Shown: positions 62,601 to 63,194 of the stretch, one piece after another | Position numbering within the stretch: position 1 is the first letter of the stretch | Layout: each line of letters opens with the position of its first letter | NCBI GenBank assembly: GCA_949987565.1 | Contig: OX465119.1 | Location: 11,647,175 to 11,711,174, forward strand | Origin: Luidia sarsii | Lineage: Eukaryota; Echinodermata; Asteroidea; Paxillosida; Luidiidae | Reading direction: 5' to 3' | DNA: 64,000 nucleotides | Made by a program: the position numbers and the translations under genes | The notes under the pieces: model-generated | Seen by the model: only the letters and a program-made list of their open reading frames with translations | The model's database searches: none | Told to the model about the DNA's origin: nothing

Positions 62601-63133
62601 CTCTCTCAATCCCTCTCTCAATCTCTCTCTCAATCCCTCTCTCAATCTCTCTCTCAATCTCTCTCTTAATCTCTCTCTCAATCTCTCTCTCAATCTCTCT
62701 CTCAATCTCTCTCTCAATCTCTCTCTCAATCTCTCTCTCAATCTCTCTCTCAATCCCTCTCTCAATCTCTCTCTCAATCTCTCGCTCAATCTCTCTTTCT
62801 CCTCTCCTCACCCCTCTCCTCTCCTCTCTCGCCTCTCTCCTCTCTCTCCTCTCCTCTCTCACAATCTCTCTCTCAGACAATCTCTCTCTATCTCTCTCTC
62901 CTCTCCCTTTCTCTCTCTCTCTCTCAATCCCTGTTCTCTCCCAATCTCTCAATCTCACTCACTCAATCTCTCTCTCTCTCTGACAGCTGAACCTCCTGCG
63001 TGAGGTGCAGGAGAAGATTCTGACCCTGAGCAAGCTGGTGGACTGGATCAGCGACGTGGAGAACCAGATGGGAGGGCAGCAGGCCATGAACGAGGAGCTC
63101 AGGCAGCTTGGAGAACAACATCGCCATCAGAGG
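10609..63133 (+). CDS. MACF1/DST: Spectraplakin (MACF1/dystonin family), 40 exons, 3' incomplete
   Basis: Gene-level entry. The product links actin filaments to microtubules and to membrane or junction sites in the cortical cytoskeleton. Forty exons chain with AG/GT borders and matching phase to give 3121 codons without a stop. Approximate residue order: 1-123 acylation-type N-terminus, 124-240 CH2 actin-binding domain, 241-305 Ser/Thr linker, 306-1915 plakin domain with SH3 at about 843-895 and a Gln-rich insert at about 940-1530, 1916-2087 unrecognised exon, 2088-3121 spectrin-repeat rod. The CH2 motifs ([32 protein letters not shown] MTYVSSLYD), the SH3 start IPIVAICDF and the rod motif FEHWL match what is known of MACF1 and dystonin. 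Invertebrates usually have one spectraplakin equally related to both human genes, so the symbol is a family label. C-terminal EF-hands and GAS2 lie outside the window. Exon 25 could be isoform-specific; without it the frame is still kept. Confidence 0.93.
12620..12830 (-). mobile_element. Possible LINE 3' coding remnant
   Basis: On the - strand the short reading frame ends in [11 protein letters not shown], close to [11 protein letters not shown] in the clearer fragment at 39372. Frame disrupted. Confidence 0.4.
14531..14697. mobile_element. Foldback element FB1, two arms
   Basis: CTAGCAGGACCTTTCTCAAAGG is followed within a few bases by its inverted copy CTTGAGAAAGGTCCTGCTAG, then the arm tail AGTCGGTAAGCAGTTTGCTAC. 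Confidence 0.8.
14698..14845. repeat. Dispersed repeat C
   Basis: Contains both CATGGTGTCACCACAAACCT and its inverted form GGTTTGCAGTGACACCATG, so this copy is a palindrome around TCTCTTTTGTAAGTATG. Related to 22240-22370, 33119-33460 and 54105-54310. Confidence 0.7.
16588..16692 (-). mobile_element. tRNA-derived SINE, truncated
   Basis: Reverse strand carries the GGTTCAAATTC B-box region and the body AAAATTTTTC; shares TTTGAACCCGAAACATCTGG with the other copies. A-box end missing. Confidence 0.6.
16868..17144 (+). CDS. MACF1/DST: Exon 2: CH2 domain, first part, residues 124-216
   Basis: Acceptor TTTTGTGCAG, donor GTGAGA, ends phase 1. It encodes ISDIKVEGQ, then [29 protein letters not shown] and AFHVAE, the hallmarks of the second calponin-homology domain in spectraplakins and plectin. 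CH2 adds affinity to CH1 in a tandem actin-binding domain; alone it binds F-actin weakly. It starts exactly at ISDI, the usual CH1/CH2 exon border, which lets different first exons splice to it. Confidence 0.96.
17708..17976 (+). CDS. MACF1/DST: Exon 3: end of CH2 and Ser/Thr-rich linker, residues 216-305
   Basis: Acceptor CTGACAG, donor GTGAGT, ends phase 0. It begins [11 protein letters not shown] and [15 protein letters not shown], the conserved last helix of CH2. The remaining 65 residues are low-complexity Ser/Thr/Ala ([15 protein letters not shown]) with no recognised fold, a likely flexible and phosphorylatable hinge between CH2 and the plakin domain. Confidence 0.95.
18296..18480 (-). 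mobile_element. tRNA-derived SINE, near full length
   Basis: On the - strand: tRNA-like head with A box TAGCTCAGATAGTAAGAG and B box GGGTTCAAGTC, then the body ending CCAGTCATGTTTTTCCCC. Sits in intron 3. Confidence 0.8.
18548..19485 (+). repeat. 900-bp dispersed repeat E with 5' hairpins, copy 1
   Basis: Starts with two stem-loops (18553-18579 and 18605-18631, AGCTTTTCCG paired with CGGAAAAGCT), then TTC repeats and about 800 bp nearly the same as 63195-64000. Near the 3' end is GGTTCGAATCCCG (19372-19384), a perfect tRNA B box. No reading frame. Class unknown. Confidence 0.85.
19535..19654 (+). CDS. MACF1/DST: Exon 4: start of plakin domain, residues 306-345
   Basis: Acceptor CCGCTCAG, donor GTGAGT, phase 0 at both ends. 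Encodes [18 protein letters not shown], helix A of the first plakin spectrin repeat; human MACF1 has a similar W-x-x-Y and W motif here. Confidence 0.92.
19720..19990 (-). mobile_element. tRNA-derived SINE remnant
   Basis: Body AAAGTTTTCTTCGCCATTTT and CCCGGTCCAGTC are recognisable on the - strand; the head is rearranged, with the end CAACTGCTTCTGACTAGTG near 19990. Confidence 0.55.
20076..20171 (+). CDS. MACF1/DST: Exon 5: plakin spectrin repeat, residues 346-377
   Basis: Acceptor TTGTGACAG, donor GTGAGC, phase 0 at both ends. Encodes [20 protein letters not shown], matching the family motif F-K-x-x-E-I-P-A-K-E in the first plakin repeat. Confidence 0.93.
20215..20520. repeat. CT-rich tract, intron 5
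   Basis: TCTC/TGTC/CCTC dinucleotide-type pyrimidine run filling most of intron 5 and leading into the exon 6 acceptor. Confidence 0.95.
20548..20678 (+). CDS. MACF1/DST: Exon 6: plakin spectrin repeat, residues 378-421
   Basis: Acceptor TCCTTTCAG after a long CT tract, donor GTTAGT, ends phase 2. Encodes a linker [14 protein letters not shown] and then a helix with [19 protein letters not shown]; the last turn matches the W-x-x-L-x-x-A-L-x-x-R-E motif of plakin repeats. Confidence 0.92.
20779..21180. repeat. 35-bp satellite with an X-box-like motif in most units, intron 6
   Basis: About twelve units. GTTGCCYAGCAAC-type cores start at 20779, 20814, 20849, 20884, 20919, 20955, 20990, 21025, 21060, 21095, 21131 and 21168. 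The core is an inverted repeat that fits the RFX X-box (GTNRCC-spacer-RGYAAC). Confidence 0.9.
21232..21400 (+). CDS. MACF1/DST: Exon 7: plakin spectrin repeat, residues 421-477
   Basis: Acceptor CTCATCCAG, donor GTGAGT, ends phase 0. Encodes [16 protein letters not shown] and a helical stretch to DDIDSAAR, like the L-x-x-L-Q-Q-I-A-x-R-V helix of the second plakin repeat. Confidence 0.92.
22004..22092 (+). CDS. MACF1/DST: Exon 8: plakin spectrin repeat, residues 478-507
   Basis: Acceptor CTCTCTGCAG, donor GTGAGT, ends phase 2. Encodes [20 protein letters not shown], helical, within the second or third plakin repeat. Confidence 0.9.
22240..22370. repeat. Dispersed repeat C, palindromic copy
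   Basis: GAAAAGAGCCGGTAACTCTTTTCAGAG and flanks form an inverted repeat; shares GGTTTGCAATGACACCA with other C copies. In intron 8. Confidence 0.7.
22448..22652 (+). CDS. MACF1/DST: Exon 9: plakin repeat, linker and next helix, residues 507-575
   Basis: Acceptor TCTCCCCGCAG, donor GTGAGA, ends phase 0. Helix [14 protein letters not shown] is followed by a basic, Thr/Arg-rich linker (about 523-555) and [16 protein letters not shown], which corresponds to the helix with F-V-x-D-L-L-x-W-V-D-E in human MACF1. The linker is much shorter than the Ser/Thr-rich loop at this place in vertebrates. Confidence 0.93.
22735..22915. mobile_element. TTAA-site MITE Y, truncated copy
   Basis: Begins TTAA then AGCCCCTGCACAACATTGG, the terminal repeat of the full copy at 40099. 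No matching right end found. Confidence 0.55.
23044..23172 (+). CDS. MACF1/DST: Exon 10: plakin spectrin repeat, residues 576-618
   Basis: Acceptor CCCGGCCAG, donor GTAGGA, phase 0 at both ends. Encodes [19 protein letters not shown] and [12 protein letters not shown], like the family motif L-P-S-V-E-x-H-L-E-x-H-K-x-V-H. The reading frame happens to stay open into the intron repeat array that follows; the donor marks the real end. Confidence 0.92.
23211..24060. repeat. 169-bp tandem array, five units, intron 10
   Basis: Units begin with CCTCCAAAAATATTGGACAG at 23211, 23380, 23548, 23717 and 23886. Each ends in one FB1 arm (TAGTTTCGATCCAAGCAGGAC). The frame of exon 10 stays open into it by chance. 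Confidence 0.95.
23997..24150. mobile_element. Foldback element FB1 at the end of the 169-bp array
   Basis: The last array unit is followed by the inverted second arm TTTGAGAAAAGTCCTGCTAG and the tail TTTTAGTCAGTAAGCAGTTTG, so this is the parent element from which the array was built. Confidence 0.8.
24324..24401 (+). CDS. MACF1/DST: Exon 11: plakin spectrin repeat, residues 619-644
   Basis: Acceptor TATTTGCCAG, donor GTGAGT, phase 0 at both ends. Encodes [19 protein letters not shown], matching the helix L-x-x-L-E-x-Q-Y-x-K-L-L of the family. Confidence 0.91.
24455..24655 (-). mobile_element. tRNA-derived SINE
   Basis: Reverse strand: GGCTGGATGGCTCAGATGG head, CTGGTAGGCAAAAACCAG anticodon-arm region, GGTTCAAGACC B-box region, then a diverged body. 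Confidence 0.75.
25190..26146. repeat. 100-bp satellite with older diverged units, intron 11
   Basis: ACCAGCC marks recur at exactly 25501, 25601, 25701, 25801, 25901, 26001 and 26101. Units further left (about 25190-25430) are related but diverged and spaced about 120 bp. The array ends at the pyrimidine tract of exon 12. All reading frames in it are chance. Confidence 0.96.
26171..26332 (+). CDS. MACF1/DST: Exon 12: plakin spectrin repeat, residues 645-698
   Basis: Acceptor CACCCCCCAG, directly after the 100-bp satellite; donor GTAAAG; phase 0 at both ends. Encodes [14 protein letters not shown] and DWSAKNLNI, among the best-conserved motifs of the plakin domain (A-T-x-E-L-I-W-L-N-E and D-W-S-x-x-N-x-N-I). 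Confidence 0.96.
27080..27184 (+). CDS. MACF1/DST: Exon 13: plakin spectrin repeat, residues 699-733
   Basis: Acceptor CCTCTCAG, donor GTAAGC, phase 0 at both ends. Encodes [17 protein letters not shown] and [12 protein letters not shown]; the N-H-P-A motif is conserved in plakins. Confidence 0.95.
27355..27560. mobile_element. TTAA-site MITE Y, truncated copy
   Basis: TTAA followed by AGCCCTATACAACATTGG, then blocks shared with 40099-40280 (GCCACAGTTTGTGT, CGTCACGG). Right end missing. Confidence 0.65.
27612..27756. repeat. (GTTGTC)n microsatellite
   Basis: About 24 GTTGTC hexamers in intron 13. Confidence 0.97.
27964..28059 (+). CDS. MACF1/DST: Exon 14: plakin spectrin repeat before the SH3, residues 734-765
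   Basis: Acceptor CGTTGCAG, donor GTAAAC, phase 0 at both ends. Encodes [19 protein letters not shown] and [10 protein letters not shown], equivalent to A-A-M-Q-x-Q-W and N-x-x-Y-F in vertebrate plakins. Confidence 0.95.
28271..28345. repeat. (CAAC)n microsatellite
   Basis: About 19 perfect CCAA units in intron 14. Confidence 0.97.
28432..28583. repeat. 38-bp minisatellite, four units
   Basis: Unit contains ATTGAGTGTGTCACCG and AAGACCGGTACCCACCA; the ACCGGT/GGTACC cores are palindromic. Confidence 0.93.
32128..32250 (+). CDS. MACF1/DST: Exon 15: plakin spectrin repeat flanking the SH3, residues 766-806
   Basis: Acceptor TTCCGCAG, donor GTGGGT, phase 0 at both ends. Encodes [12 protein letters not shown], matching F-F-x-D-A-K-E-A in human MACF1, then a helix to FLKELM. 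Confidence 0.95.
32829..32975 (+). CDS. MACF1/DST: Exon 16: helix and start of SH3, residues 807-855
   Basis: Acceptor CCGCTCTCAG, donor GTGAGT, phase 0 at both ends. After a helix ([13 protein letters not shown]) comes [13 protein letters not shown], the first strand of the embedded SH3; the family has I-P-I-K-A-I-C-D-Y here. The plakin SH3 packs on the neighbouring spectrin repeat and lacks a normal proline-peptide groove; whether that holds here is inferred from the family. Confidence 0.95.
33119..33460. repeat. Dispersed repeat C, three tandem units, intron 16
   Basis: GCTCTTTTCAGAGCCACACT recurs at 33122, 33233 and 33351. Each unit runs through TTCTTGAAAGAGAA and TGGTGTCAC to CTATCTAGTCTGAGTT. 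The GCTCTTTTCAGAGC core is a short hairpin. Confidence 0.9.
33464..33618 (+). CDS. MACF1/DST: Exon 17: rest of SH3, residues 856-907
   Basis: Acceptor TGCTTGCAG, donor GTGAGT, ends phase 2. Encodes [20 protein letters not shown] and [16 protein letters not shown], matching the W-K-V and V-P-S-V-C-F-x-V-P-P-P-N strands of plakin SH3 domains. Joined to exon 16 the SH3 is complete at about 53 residues. Confidence 0.96.
33656..34280. repeat. ACCATT hexanucleotide satellite, intron 17
   Basis: ACCATT with ACCACT, AGTACC and AGCATT variants; a larger unit repeats with a shift of 163 bp (GCAGTACCACC at 33814 and 33977). The long - strand reading frame here is an artefact. Confidence 0.95.
34382..36312 (+). 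CDS. MACF1/DST: Exon 18: 1931-bp exon, Gln-rich and coiled-coil insert in the plakin domain, residues 907-1551
   Basis: Acceptor CTCTTGTAG, donor GTAGGC, ends phase 1; open throughout. It begins [13 protein letters not shown], helix A of the repeat after the SH3. Then come a polar stretch with [20 protein letters not shown] (about 960-1010), a Gln tract with QQQV/QQQL units (about 1110-1239, CAG/CAA-coded), a highly charged E/R/Q coiled coil (about 1242-1400), nine VQET-type hexapeptides (about 1463-1515) and a last helix [14 protein letters not shown] that resembles the family's L-E-K-E-V-x-x-C-K-x-Y. In human MACF1 and plectin the place of the central part is taken by ordinary spectrin-repeat helices. 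The central part has no relative I recognise. Confidence 0.9.
34989..35376 (+). repeat. Coding CAG/CAA repeat
   Basis: Imperfect CAACAGCAGGTG-type 12-mers in exon 18, read in frame as QQQV/QQQL. Interruptions by CAA and GTG keep it from being a pure CAG tract. Confidence 0.95.
36051..36206 (+). repeat. 18-bp coding minisatellite
   Basis: CAGGTCCAAGAGACGCCG-type units, about nine, encoding VQETPQ hexapeptides in frame at the 3' end of exon 18. Confidence 0.93.
36640..37036 (-). mobile_element. tRNA-derived SINE with its head repeated four times
   Basis: One SINE (body and B box at 36640-36745) is followed by four copies of the tRNA-like head, starting on the + strand at 36751, 36825, 36900 and 36974. 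Each carries the A-box complement CTGAGCTATCCAG. Confidence 0.88.
37184..37341 (+). CDS. MACF1/DST: Exon 19: plakin spectrin repeat, residues 1551-1603
   Basis: Acceptor CACGGTCAG, donor GTACAA, ends phase 0. Encodes [20 protein letters not shown] and [20 protein letters not shown], lining up with R-L-x-x-C-E-D-R-x-I-R-x-I-R-T-P-L in human MACF1. Confidence 0.93.
37599..37753. mobile_element. FB1 insertion 1 with 13-bp target duplication
   Basis: Flanked by GTATTCCTAAGTA at 37586-37598 and 37754-37766. Left arm complete from ATATACAAAAATG; the right arm stops after CCCACTAAATTTT. Confidence 0.85.
37810..37970. mobile_element. FB1 insertion 2 with 13-bp target duplication
   Basis: Flanked by AGAAGTATTCCTT (37797-37809) and AGAAGTATCCCTT (37971-37983), one mismatch. 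Here the left arm is short and the right arm complete to TGTATATCAC. Confidence 0.83.
38224..38396 (+). CDS. MACF1/DST: Exon 20: plakin spectrin repeat, residues 1604-1661
   Basis: Acceptor TCCCCGCAG, donor GTTGGT, ends phase 2. Encodes [16 protein letters not shown] and [16 protein letters not shown], a typical spectrin helix C. The donor is non-optimal but is the only one that keeps phase with exon 21. Confidence 0.91.
38533..38690 (-). mobile_element. tRNA-derived SINE
   Basis: Reverse strand reads CTGCATAGCTCAGTTG, an anticodon loop ATGCAAA (GCA in the anticodon place) and TTGGGTTCAATCAG. Confidence 0.75.
39002..39140 (+). CDS. MACF1/DST: Exon 21: plakin spectrin repeat, residues 1661-1707
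   Basis: Acceptor AACCCCCAG, donor GTGGGT, ends phase 0. Encodes [20 protein letters not shown] and [13 protein letters not shown], helical, as in the eighth plakin repeat. Confidence 0.92.
39372..39605 (+). mobile_element. Non-LTR retrotransposon (LINE) C-terminal coding fragment
   Basis: Translates with [30 protein letters not shown] and [10 protein letters not shown], the well-known C-terminal end of reverse transcriptase ORFs of animal LINEs. About 75 codons only, 5' truncated, in intron 21; not part of the spectraplakin. Confidence 0.85.
39777..39955 (+). CDS. MACF1/DST: Exon 22: plakin spectrin repeat, residues 1708-1767
   Basis: Acceptor TCGGCACAG, donor GTGGGT, ends phase 2. Encodes [19 protein letters not shown] and [15 protein letters not shown], where R-W-Q-x-V is the conserved helix C signature. 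Confidence 0.94.
40099..40414. mobile_element. MITE Y, complete copy with TTAA target duplication
   Basis: Ends AGGCCCTGTACAACATTGG and CCAATGTTGTATTGGGCCT are inverted repeats, flanked by TTAA at 40095-40098 and 40415-40418. TTAA duplication points to the piggyBac or Kolobok type. No transposase. Confidence 0.82.
40551..40794 (+). CDS. MACF1/DST: Exon 23: last plakin spectrin repeats, residues 1767-1848
   Basis: Acceptor CGTGGCCCAG, donor GTGAGT, ends phase 0. Encodes [33 protein letters not shown] and [13 protein letters not shown], matching the Y-x-P-L-x-x-W-I-Q-x-V-E unit of the family. Confidence 0.94.
40988..41188 (+). CDS. MACF1/DST: Exon 24: end of plakin domain, residues 1849-1915
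   Basis: Acceptor CTCCCCACAG, donor GTAAGA, phase 0 at both ends. Encodes [12 protein letters not shown] and [20 protein letters not shown], corresponding to V-K-D-Y-E-L and I-I-Q-E-F-M-D-L-R-T-R-Y-x-x-L in human MACF1, the closing helix of the plakin domain. Confidence 0.95.
41600..41770 (+). mobile_element. tRNA-derived SINE, + strand copy
   Basis: tRNA-like head at 41641-41715 (acceptor GGCTGGA/TCCAGTC, A box TAGCTCAGATGGAAGAGC, B box GGGTTCAAGTCCCGG). The anticodon loop has about two extra As, so it is not a functional tRNA. Body follows to about 41770. Confidence 0.85.
42580..42950. repeat. 350-bp dispersed repeat X, copy 2
   Basis: Second copy of the family at 7337-7680, same order of blocks. 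Confidence 0.75.
43801..43977. mobile_element. Pogo/Tigger-like MITE
   Basis: CAGTGGAACATCGCTATAAC at the left and GTTCGCTACAACGACGTTCC at the right are inverted, flanked by TA. Internal CTATAACGAAC repeats are typical of pogo-type ends. No transposase. Confidence 0.7.
45200..45715 (+). CDS. MACF1/DST: Exon 25: unrecognised 172-residue exon between plakin domain and rod, residues 1916-2087
   Basis: Acceptor TTTGCTCTAG, donor GTGAGC, phase 0 at both ends, no stop in 516 nt, and G+C-rich codons like the neighbouring exons. It starts [12 protein letters not shown], then a Gly/Asn/Pro/Arg-rich stretch ([14 protein letters not shown]), a Thr/Arg cluster, an acidic tract ([13 protein letters not shown]), a basic amphipathic segment ([14 protein letters not shown]) and a hydrophobic end ([15 protein letters not shown]). 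No known domain is visible. Because it is phase 0/0 it could be a cassette exon. Confidence 0.72.
46980..47645. repeat. CCCTG pentanucleotide satellite
   Basis: CCCTG/GCCTG units with longer repeated blocks (47150-47460), then a pure 10-mer CCCCTCCCTG block (about 47530-47630). Very G-rich on the - strand. Confidence 0.97.
49591..49604. promoter_or_regulatory. Palindromic X-box GTTGCCATGGCAAC
   Basis: A perfect 14-bp palindrome equal to the classical RFX-family binding consensus, in intron 25. CCAAT words lie 15-60 bp downstream (49618, 49651). Binding is not shown by sequence alone. Confidence 0.45.
50306..50452 (+). CDS. MACF1/DST: Exon 26: first rod spectrin repeat, residues 2088-2136
   Basis: Acceptor TCTCCCACAG, phase 0 at both ends. 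Encodes [20 protein letters not shown] and LTVQLEKHK, a spectrin helix C/A transition. The donor is weak (AAG then GTTCAT); it is chosen because exon 27 continues the repeat in phase as LFLEEI. Confidence 0.85.
50555..50722 (-). mobile_element. LINE reverse-transcriptase 3' fragment
   Basis: The - strand encodes a CxC-x-H-x-x-x-C pattern, [19 protein letters not shown], typical of the region after the RT domain in animal LINEs. In intron 26. Confidence 0.65.
50750..51060. repeat. GGAA-rich satellite, intron 26
   Basis: Purine-only units of about 60 bp, each with GATGGAAGGAAGGATG and GGGAAGGGAAGG words. Confidence 0.93.
51152..51397 (+). CDS. MACF1/DST: Exon 27: rod spectrin repeat, residues 2137-2218
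   Basis: Acceptor CTGCCTGCAG, donor GTACCT, phase 0 at both ends. Encodes [20 protein letters not shown] and [19 protein letters not shown]. The intron after it is almost entirely a TTTGA-based satellite starting within a few bases of the donor. Confidence 0.93.
51400..51945. repeat. TTTGA satellite with nested larger units, intron 27
   Basis: Pure TTTGA (51404-51520), then 15-mers TTTGATTTGATTGGCC-like (51505-51625), 10-mers GAATTTGAAT (51630-51705) and 20-mers TTAGTTTTGATTAGATTTGA (51718-51865). Confidence 0.95.
51976..52122 (+). CDS. MACF1/DST: Exon 28: rod spectrin repeat, residues 2219-2267
   Basis: Acceptor TGACTGCAG, donor GTATCT, phase 0 at both ends. Encodes [15 protein letters not shown] and [12 protein letters not shown]. 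Its last 15 bases and the donor are copied several times downstream at an 83-bp period. Confidence 0.93.
52108..52760 (+). repeat. 83-bp tandem repeat that includes the exon 28 end and donor
   Basis: CTCAACAAGATGAAG followed by GTATCT occurs at 52108 (the exon), 52191, 52274, 52357 and 52440, then diverged at 52523 (GCATCT) and 52744. Confidence 0.95.
53083..53517 (+). CDS. MACF1/DST: Exon 29: rod spectrin repeats, residues 2268-2412
   Basis: Acceptor TTTTTCAG, donor GTCCGC, phase 0 at both ends. Encodes [49 protein letters not shown] and FLNNAK, which line up with F-E-H-W-L and V-I-S-H-K-G-D-L in the human MACF1 rod. The 145 codons are strikingly G+C-rich. The donor is non-consensus at +3 but fits exon 30. 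Confidence 0.94.
53578..53608. repeat. Poly-A run (31)
   Basis: Homopolymer in intron 29; no retroposed sequence recognised before it. Confidence 0.9.
53742..53879 (+). CDS. MACF1/DST: Exon 30: rod spectrin repeat, residues 2413-2458
   Basis: Acceptor TTCGTGCAG, donor GTCAGA, phase 0 at both ends. Encodes [14 protein letters not shown] and [15 protein letters not shown], end of helix B and helix C. Confidence 0.91.
54105..54310. mobile_element. Repeat C interrupted by an FB1 arm
   Basis: Repeat C (GAGTTACCGGCTCTTGTCAGAG) breaks after CTGAAAA, FB1 runs from about 54144 to 54266, and C resumes at CTGAAAAGAGAAG. CTGAAAA is a candidate 7-bp target duplication. Confidence 0.7.
54360..54542 (+). 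CDS. MACF1/DST: Exon 31: rod spectrin repeat, residues 2459-2519
   Basis: Acceptor GCCTCCGCAG, donor GTGAGT, phase 0 at both ends. Encodes [36 protein letters not shown] and [11 protein letters not shown]; human MACF1 has D-L-V-D-K-Y-Q-H-Y and E-P-I-A-V-D-P-x-x-L-Q-x-Q-L here. Confidence 0.94.
54682..54775. repeat. Dispersed repeat Z, copy 1
   Basis: GATGTTTACTTTTCATTTTG to CAGCTTCAAGTCATAA, repeated at 56170-56262. Confidence 0.8.
55253..55367 (+). CDS. MACF1/DST: Exon 32: rod spectrin repeat, residues 2520-2558
   Basis: Acceptor CTCTGGTAG after a CT run, donor GTAAGC, ends phase 1. Encodes [20 protein letters not shown] and [12 protein letters not shown]. Confidence 0.91.
55782..55996 (+). 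CDS. MACF1/DST: Exon 33: rod spectrin repeat, residues 2558-2629
   Basis: Acceptor ACTAACCAG, donor GTAGGG, ends phase 0. Encodes [37 protein letters not shown] and VMEQLQQHK, matching the G-R-Y-E-D-L and S-V-Q-D-G-L-D-E-M-L-D-W segment of the MACF1 rod. A second copy of its last bases and donor lies 290 bp downstream. Confidence 0.95.
56170..56350. repeat. Repeat Z copy 2 and duplicated exon 33 end
   Basis: Repeat Z at 56170-56262 is followed directly by CATGGAGCAGCTGCAACAGC and the intron start (to about 56350), a second copy of 55974-56061. Confidence 0.88.
56790..56890 (+). repeat. Dispersed repeat W, copy 2
   Basis: Shares CCCAAAACAAGGTTATAAA and AAGAAGGAGATGGAGAGGGG with the other W copies. 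Confidence 0.75.
56988..57305 (+). CDS. MACF1/DST: Exon 34: rod spectrin repeat, residues 2630-2735
   Basis: Acceptor GGCCGGACAG, donor GTAAGG, phase 0 at both ends. Encodes [37 protein letters not shown] and [18 protein letters not shown]. It is a full B-C helix pair plus the next helix A. Confidence 0.95.
57843..58009 (+). CDS. MACF1/DST: Exon 35: rod spectrin repeat, residues 2736-2791
   Basis: Acceptor CGAGCGTAG, donor GTGAGA, ends phase 2. Encodes [20 protein letters not shown] and [18 protein letters not shown], with the conserved W of helix C. Confidence 0.93.
58205..58610 (+). repeat. Repeat W, three tandem units, intron 35
   Basis: ATTCGCCCAAAACAAGGCTAC-type starts near 58220, 58323 and 58434; the last unit ends ATTCCAGAGAGAGGCAGAAC. 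Confidence 0.88.
58774..58933 (+). CDS. MACF1/DST: Exon 36: rod spectrin repeat, residues 2791-2844
   Basis: Acceptor CTTCCCAG, donor GTAAGA, ends phase 0. Encodes [39 protein letters not shown] and VQMQQLQ, helix A and the A-B loop. Confidence 0.93.
59531..59768 (+). CDS. MACF1/DST: Exon 37: rod repeat followed by Arg/Ser-rich linker, residues 2845-2924
   Basis: Acceptor TCACCCACAG, donor GTGAGT, ends phase 1. Encodes [20 protein letters not shown] and then a non-helical stretch with [35 protein letters not shown] and [14 protein letters not shown] and SRR are kinase-type sites by pattern. It interrupts the spectrin rod for about 50 residues. Confidence 0.91.
60174..60229. mobile_element. 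FB1 fragment
   Basis: CTCTGCCTTTGAGAAAGGTCCTGC to CCCACTAAATTTT; arm core only. Confidence 0.75.
60766..61010 (+). CDS. MACF1/DST: Exon 38: rod spectrin repeat, residues 2924-3005
   Basis: Acceptor GCCCGCTCAG, donor GTGAGT, ends phase 0. Encodes [56 protein letters not shown] and LEDQYNKMQ. Confidence 0.94.
61090..61540. repeat. GGGA/GGAA purine satellite, intron 38
   Basis: [24 protein letters not shown] units, purine-only over about 450 bp. Confidence 0.95.
61570..61680. repeat. Dispersed repeat C, degraded copy
   Basis: GCCACACTCCATCTGATAAG to CTTCAGATCTTATCT. Confidence 0.65.
61846..62046 (+). CDS. MACF1/DST: Exon 39: rod spectrin repeat, residues 3006-3072
   Basis: Acceptor GGATTTCAG, donor GTGAGC, phase 0 at both ends. 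Encodes [39 protein letters not shown] and DWTRQMKDK. Confidence 0.94.
62052..62296. repeat. (GGA)n array directly after the exon 39 donor
   Basis: Purine-only GGA/GGGA repeats, starting 6 bases into the intron. Confidence 0.96.
62335..62980. repeat. CTCTCTCAAT decamer array, intron 39
   Basis: Regular CTCTCTCAAT units (about 62520-62795), flanked by CT-rich degenerate copies up to the exon 40 acceptor. Confidence 0.96.
62987..63133 (+). CDS. MACF1/DST: Exon 40: rod spectrin repeat, residues 3073-3121
   Basis: Acceptor TCTGACAG. Encodes [30 protein letters not shown] and [15 protein letters not shown], helix A and loop of a repeat. The donor AGG then GTGGGT gives phase 0; an alternative two bases earlier or a frameshift near GEQHRHQ cannot be excluded, since the +2 frame here reads LENNIAIR, also spectrin-like. 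The gene continues to the right of the window. Confidence 0.85.
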
Positions 63134-63194
63134 GTGGGTCAAGGATTGTCTGTGCCACACATTTCCCCCCAGCCTTAGCCTGGCCCCCGGGCAA

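Noticed and set aside
61783..63003. 406-codon frame joining exon 39, the GGA array and the CT array
   Set aside because: The donor GTGAGC at 62047 and the acceptor at 62986 bound an intron made of simple repeats.
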